Assembly (NCBI GenBank): GCA_963662245.2
Contig: CAXXVQ010000003.1
Location: forward strand, 1 to 64,000
DNA length: 64,000 nt
Origin: JAFGVL01 sp963662245
GTDB lineage: Bacteria; Bacteroidota; Bacteroidia; Bacteroidales; Paludibacteraceae
Direction: 5' to 3'
Part shown: one piece after another, positions 61,101 to 64,000 of the stretch
Layout of the letters: each line of letters opens with the position of its first letter
Numbering within the stretch: position 1 is the first letter of the stretch
Notes under the pieces: generated by a model
Seen by the model: only the letters and a program-made list of their open reading frames with translations
Told to the model about the DNA's origin: nothing
The model's database searches: none
Position numbers and translations under genes: made by a program

Positions 61101-61775
61101 AGCGAACGCGAAACGGCATGGAAACAAATGGCGCGTCAAGTAACTCATGAAATCAACAATCCTCTAACACCAATGAAGCTTACTATTCAACAATTGCAAA
61201 GGATGAAACAAACAGGACATGAAGATTTTGAAGAGTACTTCAATAAATCCTCAAAAATGCTGATTGAACAAATAGAACACCTTTCTAGCATTGCATCGAG
61301 CTTCTCTGACTTTGCTAAGATGCCGGAATCCGACCCAACCAGAATAAATATTGTTGAACGATTAGAAGGAATCATTACCCTATTTAGAAACAATTATGAA
61401 AAAGTAGGAATTATATTCTCTTCAATAAGCAAAGAAATTTTCATTAAAGCAGACAAAGAGGAGATTACTCAAATCTTCAATAACCTTATTAAGAATGCAA
61501 TTCAGGCAATTCCGTCAGAAAAGAAAGGGGTTATTTTTGTAAATATCAGTACAGCAGACGGGCATACAACTATTGAGATAAAAGACAATGGAAGTGGCAT
61601 AACTACAGAAATCCAAGATAAGTTATTTGAGCCAAACTTTACTACAAAAAACAGCGGCATGGGACTTGGCTTAGCTATTGTGAGAAATATTATTGAAAAG
61701 AATAGCGGGAAGATATGGTTTGAAACAGAGACTAACAGAGGCACTAGCTTCTATGTAAGATTCCCAATCATCTAA
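58134..61775 (+). CDS. Very large membrane sensor histidine kinase (NtrY-like)
   Basis: 1213 residues. Many membrane helices: one near 20-40, a cluster of about eight from 215 to 465, one near 715-735, one near 755-775 and one near 900-925. Two long extracytoplasmic regions lie at about 45-210 and 475-710 and a third at 780-895. A HAMP domain (about 925-975), phosphoacceptor RQVTHEINNPLTPMKLTIQQL with His1005, N box NNLIKNAIQAIP (about 1114-1125), DNGSGI and GMGLGLAIVRNIIEK complete a working kinase. No response regulator gene is adjacent. Ligand unknown. Followed by a strong terminator. Confidence 0.9.
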   Translation: MKNAFFNKPGKTSNQKRNFFLGLILTLIFFIIASILQYKHTTFPNKEIDTKSFQILLNQKVKEADRQLLRLMSKVILDKKSFKPNKSKDISYYVYKNDTLIYWSENEIGIPQQYLNYNNRTRFVSFQHSDCVYRTTQNNNLKFVALIHLRNSYNDPNDFLLNEYKKEFNMDSRIKITFGDESDKNAIFTPEGEYLFSLTKGNSLISDKKLSLWSMCFWVIGLLLAYYLSKKLYIFFSIKNAKAMLQIASFFFWIILLFIGIKWNEPWMLFQQDFFSPIYFSSNFFLASMGHLCILTIFFLSETVLFYRILKKSDLKLKKQNLWLAITNICSAITFLLLINISSQLINNSSFNIELYKLENISLISVIAIIVVFCWFIIFSIIRLIGLSTINLENTSLKKGFIANTLISLTAGLTCLIFNKELAVYFIWYWLISTWIDYLLYKQKDIFNLANLGLLIALFSIFEVHLSANEYNTKSLAKILTIAENINSGEIIDRNFLAEILFEELNEELFDDETLLEIANKKDNVENEIQNYLTKNYFRGFWNSYNIKTYLFDQEHPEKEDFQKLAQYNTILSKTDRVKRTNFYFCTDEESKIDYIGVFDLHNEILFIEFYSKLRNSSYSYPEPLLQANKRNSYSSELSIARYRNGFISAQVGDYKYPVIINWYVKKKEQFYSFDKKDYRHYVYKPSTNTTIIISKPIGNLYYSYIVYAIYLFTMYFAISSILRIVIRIFKRESIFNHSYLSRLQFTFIALFIISFIGVFSISTSYIIHQYEKKQETDLLKKKVYISTYISDIFKDAENLRTTNVIDLNFKLQELSKTFETDIHIYDPKGYLITSSQPIIFAKGLISYRISPAPFFEGKSNVTLTENIGELNYLSSYTPIYNKDFKLLGYIAVPSFLSSDEMQKEIFSLLSVIINVYLLIIFIAILASFIVNRNLSQPIKQLEEKLKSISLKGKNNKLVYKHNDEIGHLVEQYNLMIDELENSAEKLAQSERETAWKQMARQVTHEINNPLTPMKLTIQQLQRMKQTGHEDFEEYFNKSSKMLIEQIEHLSSIASSFSDFAKMPESDPTRINIVERLEGIITLFRNNYEKVGIIFSSISKEIFIKADKEEITQIFNNLIKNAIQAIPSEKKGVIFVNISTADGHTTIEIKDNGSGITTEIQDKLFEPNFTTKNSGMGLGLAIVRNIIEKNSGKIWFETETNRGTSFYVRFPII

Positions 61776-61783
61776 ACAAACTT

Positions 61784-61826
61784 AAAACAAGAAAGGCTGT
61801 CAATATTTGACAGCCTTTCTTGTTTT
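61784..61826. terminator. Strong bidirectional terminator
   Basis: Perfect 19-bp arms AAAACAAGAAAGGCTGTCA/TGACAGCCTTTCTTGTTTT with a 5-base loop; it ends both the histidine kinase and the converging MlaD transcript. Confidence 0.92.
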
Positions 61827-61847
61827 TGCGCTTATATATCTTTCTTT

Positions 61848-62753
61848 TTACCAAATAGAGAAATGAACATATTGCTTAGGATTTTGCTTCAAGTCTATCA
61901 ATAATCTATCCGCATTCTTCGAAGCATTATTTAAGTTATAATACAAAGAAGAGTCATTTATTAACTTACCTAAAGAACCCTGACTATTATTGATCTTAGC
62001 AGCTACACCTTGCAATTCTGCCATTGTTTGATCAACATTAGCTACAGTCTTTTCAAAATCAATATTTTTCACATGACTACCGACTGCAGCAAAGTCTTCA
62101 GTAAACTTATCTACATTTCTAACAATATTTGGAAGGTCTCCCTTCATCAACTTCTTAATTTCACCCGAAGATACCTCTAGGTCAGAACTTGCTTTCTCAA
62201 TAGAGTTTAATGAATGCTTCATTTGAGCACCATCAGTAATTCTTCGCAATGAAGTAATCAACGAATCCGTAGATGCTAATAAATGGTCAATCTTTGGCAT
62301 AATGCTATTTGAAATCTTTGAAACAATATCATGTCCAACGACTGATTCAAGGTAAGCCCCAGTTTCATAATAAATACCTTTATCCTGTGCTAGATTCAAA
62401 GCAATTGCCTTTCCACCCATTAAACCATCATCAATCAACTCGGCTGTAGTTCCTATAGGAAGCGTAATATCTGTGGAAATATCAAGCGTAATAACAAATG
62501 CAGAGTCTTTAGAAAAATCATAATCAATCAGACTTACTTGTCCAATTTTATGTCCTTTAATAAACACCGGACAAGATTCTCCTAAACCATCAATCTCCTG
62601 ATAAACTGTATAATAATAATTGGTTGGATTAAAGATATTAACCCCTTTCAAATAATTAAAAACAAAAAATAAGATTGCCGCTGATGCAATAAATAGGAAA
62701 CCAATTCTAACCTCTCTTGAAAAAAGTCTTTTAAAAAAAATTCTTAACTTCAT
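61848..62753 (-). CDS. MlaD family (MCE domain) protein
   Basis: 301 residues. One membrane helix (about 14-36), an MCE domain at about 44-120 (TVYQEIDGLGESCPVFIKGHKIGQVSLIDYDFSKDSAFVITLDIS...GLMGGKAIALNLA) and a C-terminal helical region (about 170-280) with repeated heptads. These proteins form hexameric rings that carry lipids between the membranes. The ABC partners (MlaE/MlaF) are not in the window. It follows the amidase gene after a terminator. Confidence 0.92.
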   Translation of the reverse strand: MKLRIFFKRLFSREVRIGFLFIASAAILFFVFNYLKGVNIFNPTNYYYTVYQEIDGLGESCPVFIKGHKIGQVSLIDYDFSKDSAFVITLDISTDITLPIGTTAELIDDGLMGGKAIALNLAQDKGIYYETGAYLESVVGHDIVSKISNSIMPKIDHLLASTDSLITSLRRITDGAQMKHSLNSIEKASSDLEVSSGEIKKLMKGDLPNIVRNVDKFTEDFAAVGSHVKNIDFEKTVANVDQTMAELQGVAAKINNSQGSLGKLINDSSLYYNLNNASKNADRLLIDLKQNPKQYVHFSIW

Positions 62754-62807
62754 TTACTAATATTTTTATTCATTCAAAACAACAAAATCAAAACAACCCC
62801 TCAAAAT

Positions 62808-62830
62808 AAAACCTCTATGAAAGAGGTTTT
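62808..62830 (-). terminator. Terminator of the amidase gene
   Basis: Stem AAAACCTCT/AGAGGTTTT with a 5-base loop, 4 bases after the stop codon. Confidence 0.7.
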
Positions 62831-62833
62831 AAG

Positions 62834-64000
62834 TTATCTTACTGGAACTTTTTGTCCATTTTTAAATGCAACAACCATTGCATCCGGAAATTTATTAGAA
62901 ATTTGTTTTTTCTGTTCTTTTATATCTTCATAACTTGTAGTACTTCCATAAGTGTATTTATACAAGTTTTTTTCAACATAATAATCTACCACTAAGCCTT
63001 TAAATGCAGAACTACTTGGCGGTAATTTATTAGCTACAGCAAATAATTGTAACTTATAAATCTTCACATCTTCAGGAGCAACTGCTTTACTTCCAAAAGC
63101 CTTTTCAACTGATGCCACATCAACTTTAGTTGAATTCACATCTTCAACTCCATCAATTTTTTCAGGCTCTAATACTTTAACTGAACTTACAACTTTAACT
63201 GGTTGGGAATTACTCACAACCTTATTAGACGACTTAGTTTTTGTCTCCTGTTTATTTAAGACTTCTTCAACCTCAGCAGCTTTTGTTCCCTCATCATTAG
63301 ACTTATATACATAATTTCTTTGACCAGATTTTAAGTCATAATCCTTCTTAAACTGTTCGAATGATGAGAAAATTGCAGAAGCCATTTTTTGTTGACCGGA
63401 CTCAGAACGCAAAAAAAGCCTCCTCCTCTGGATTTGAAAGATATCCAACCTCAATCAAAACACTTGGCATAGCCGTTTTATGCAAAACCCAAAAACCAGC
63501 CTGACGCACACCTCTATCTTTTCTGCCTAAACCTGAAAAGTTTTTTTGAATATCCTGAGCAATCTGAACACTCTTATCTAAAAACTTATCTTGAATACAC
63601 TCAAACATGATATAAGAATCAACTGATTTCGGATTAAAACCTTCATACTTAACCTTATAATCATCCTCCAGAAGGATTACAGAGTTTTCTCTCATCGCAA
63701 CATCTAAGTTTGACTTAGATTTTGTTAAACCAAGAGTATATGTTTCTGAACCATATGCTGCTTTGTTGTTATTTGCATTCGTATGAACACTAATAAATAA
63801 ATTAGCATGTGCATTATTCGCAATATCAGCTCTACCCTGTAAAGTAATGTATTCATCAGAATTTCTTGTATACACAACTTTTACATCATCGAAATTCTTT
63901 TCAATTAGCTCCCCAAGCCGAAGCACAACACCTAGATTAATCTGTTTTTCTTGAATATGTGCTCCAACAGCCCCAGGATCATGTCCTCCATGTCCAGCAT
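62834..64000 (-). CDS. N-acetylmuramoyl-L-alanine amidase (family 3), 5' end beyond window, frame broken at a homopolymer
   Basis: Reading in from the right edge gives AGHGGHDPGAVGAHIQEKQINLGVVLRLGEL, the zinc-binding start of an AmiC-type amidase (GHGGxDPGA), then TRNSDEYITLQGRADIANNAHANLFISVHTNA and, near 63450, PSVLIEVGYLSNPEEEAF with the catalytic glutamate. The frame then stops (FAF*), while a second frame carries on from 63454 with LRSESGQQKMASAIFSSFEQFKKDY to a C-terminal SPOR-like region (YKLQLFAVANKLPPSSSAF...KKQISNKFPDAMVVAFKNGQKVPVR). Removing one A from the seven at 63411-63417 joins them. It cuts the peptide from muramic acid in the periplasm. Confidence 0.85.

Noticed and set aside
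63402..63454. Programmed ribosomal frameshift in the amidase gene
   Set aside because: No downstream pseudoknot or stem is evident next to the A7 run, and a second homopolymer break nearby makes sequence error or ordinary slippage the simpler reading.

Overview
The window comes from an AT-rich genome of the phylum Bacteroidota, most likely the Bacteroidales/Marinilabiliales side; the genus cannot be named from the sequence alone. Pointers are the TTTG-N19-TAnnTTTG type of promoter (an exact match in front of the SRP RNA), general absence of Shine-Dalgarno sequences, a secreted protease with a type IX secretion (T9SS) C-terminal tail, DUF4861, DUF4783 and DUF4199 genes, a Nudix-fold sugar regulator, and a nuo operon without nuoE, nuoF and nuoG.

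Layout. 1-774: N-terminal part of a YgiQ radical-SAM gene running off the left edge. 810-4291: secreted lysyl-endopeptidase-like protease and yaaA. 4292-4988: non-coding, with a perfect 38-bp palindrome at the yaaA promoter, a 264-bp MITE-like element packed with hairpins and flanked by a 10-bp duplication, and degenerate repeats. 5012-8929: a Crp/Fnr regulator divergent from a five-gene redox operon (CoA-binding protein, NifX-like protein, odd thioredoxin, thioredoxin-reductase-like flavoprotein, TDT/SLAC1-type channel). 8984-17240: xylose utilisation (Nudix regulator, xylB, xylA, xylE, then DUF4861), with transketolase upstream. 17404-19906: nitroreductase, membrane protein, glycosyltransferase and DUF4199 operon. 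20024-20200: SRP RNA and tRNA-Thr, 3 nt apart behind one promoter. 20384-23085: clpC and a small downstream gene. 23373-25549: an AmgK-like kinase fused to a RapZ C-terminal domain, overlapping murU (cell-wall sugar recycling). 25529-35773: a surface polysaccharide locus (manA, wzx, wzy-like, four glycosyltransferases, wzz-like, wecA-like) interrupted by a decayed IS982-type element. 35878-41362: floA, nfeD, a TPR/PD40 lipid-envelope-type protein and an AsmA-like protein. 41525-43336: nitroreductase and an IS with clean ends whose transposase carries one stop codon. 43404-45083: Na/Pi cotransporter. 45246-55268: nuoA-B-CD-H-I-J-K-L-M-N. 55529-64000: site-2 protease, nadC, a DUF4783 gene with a homopolymer frameshift, rlmH, a very large NtrY-like histidine kinase, an MlaD/MCE protein, and a frameshifted cell-wall amidase running off the right edge.

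How the parts fit. Xylose enters by XylE, becomes xylulose-5-phosphate by XylA and XylB, and is fed to transketolase just upstream. Respiratory proton pumping is served by the Nuo operon, which must receive electrons from something other than a standard NADH module. Cell-envelope genes dominate the rest: polysaccharide assembly, peptidoglycan sugar salvage, amidase, MCE and AsmA lipid-transport-type proteins. The least explained locus is the Crp/Fnr-linked redox operon at 5-9 kb; the most unusual single protein is the AmgK-RapZ fusion. Two reading-frame breaks (57430 and 63410) both fall in A/T homopolymers and may be sequencing errors rather than real mutations.
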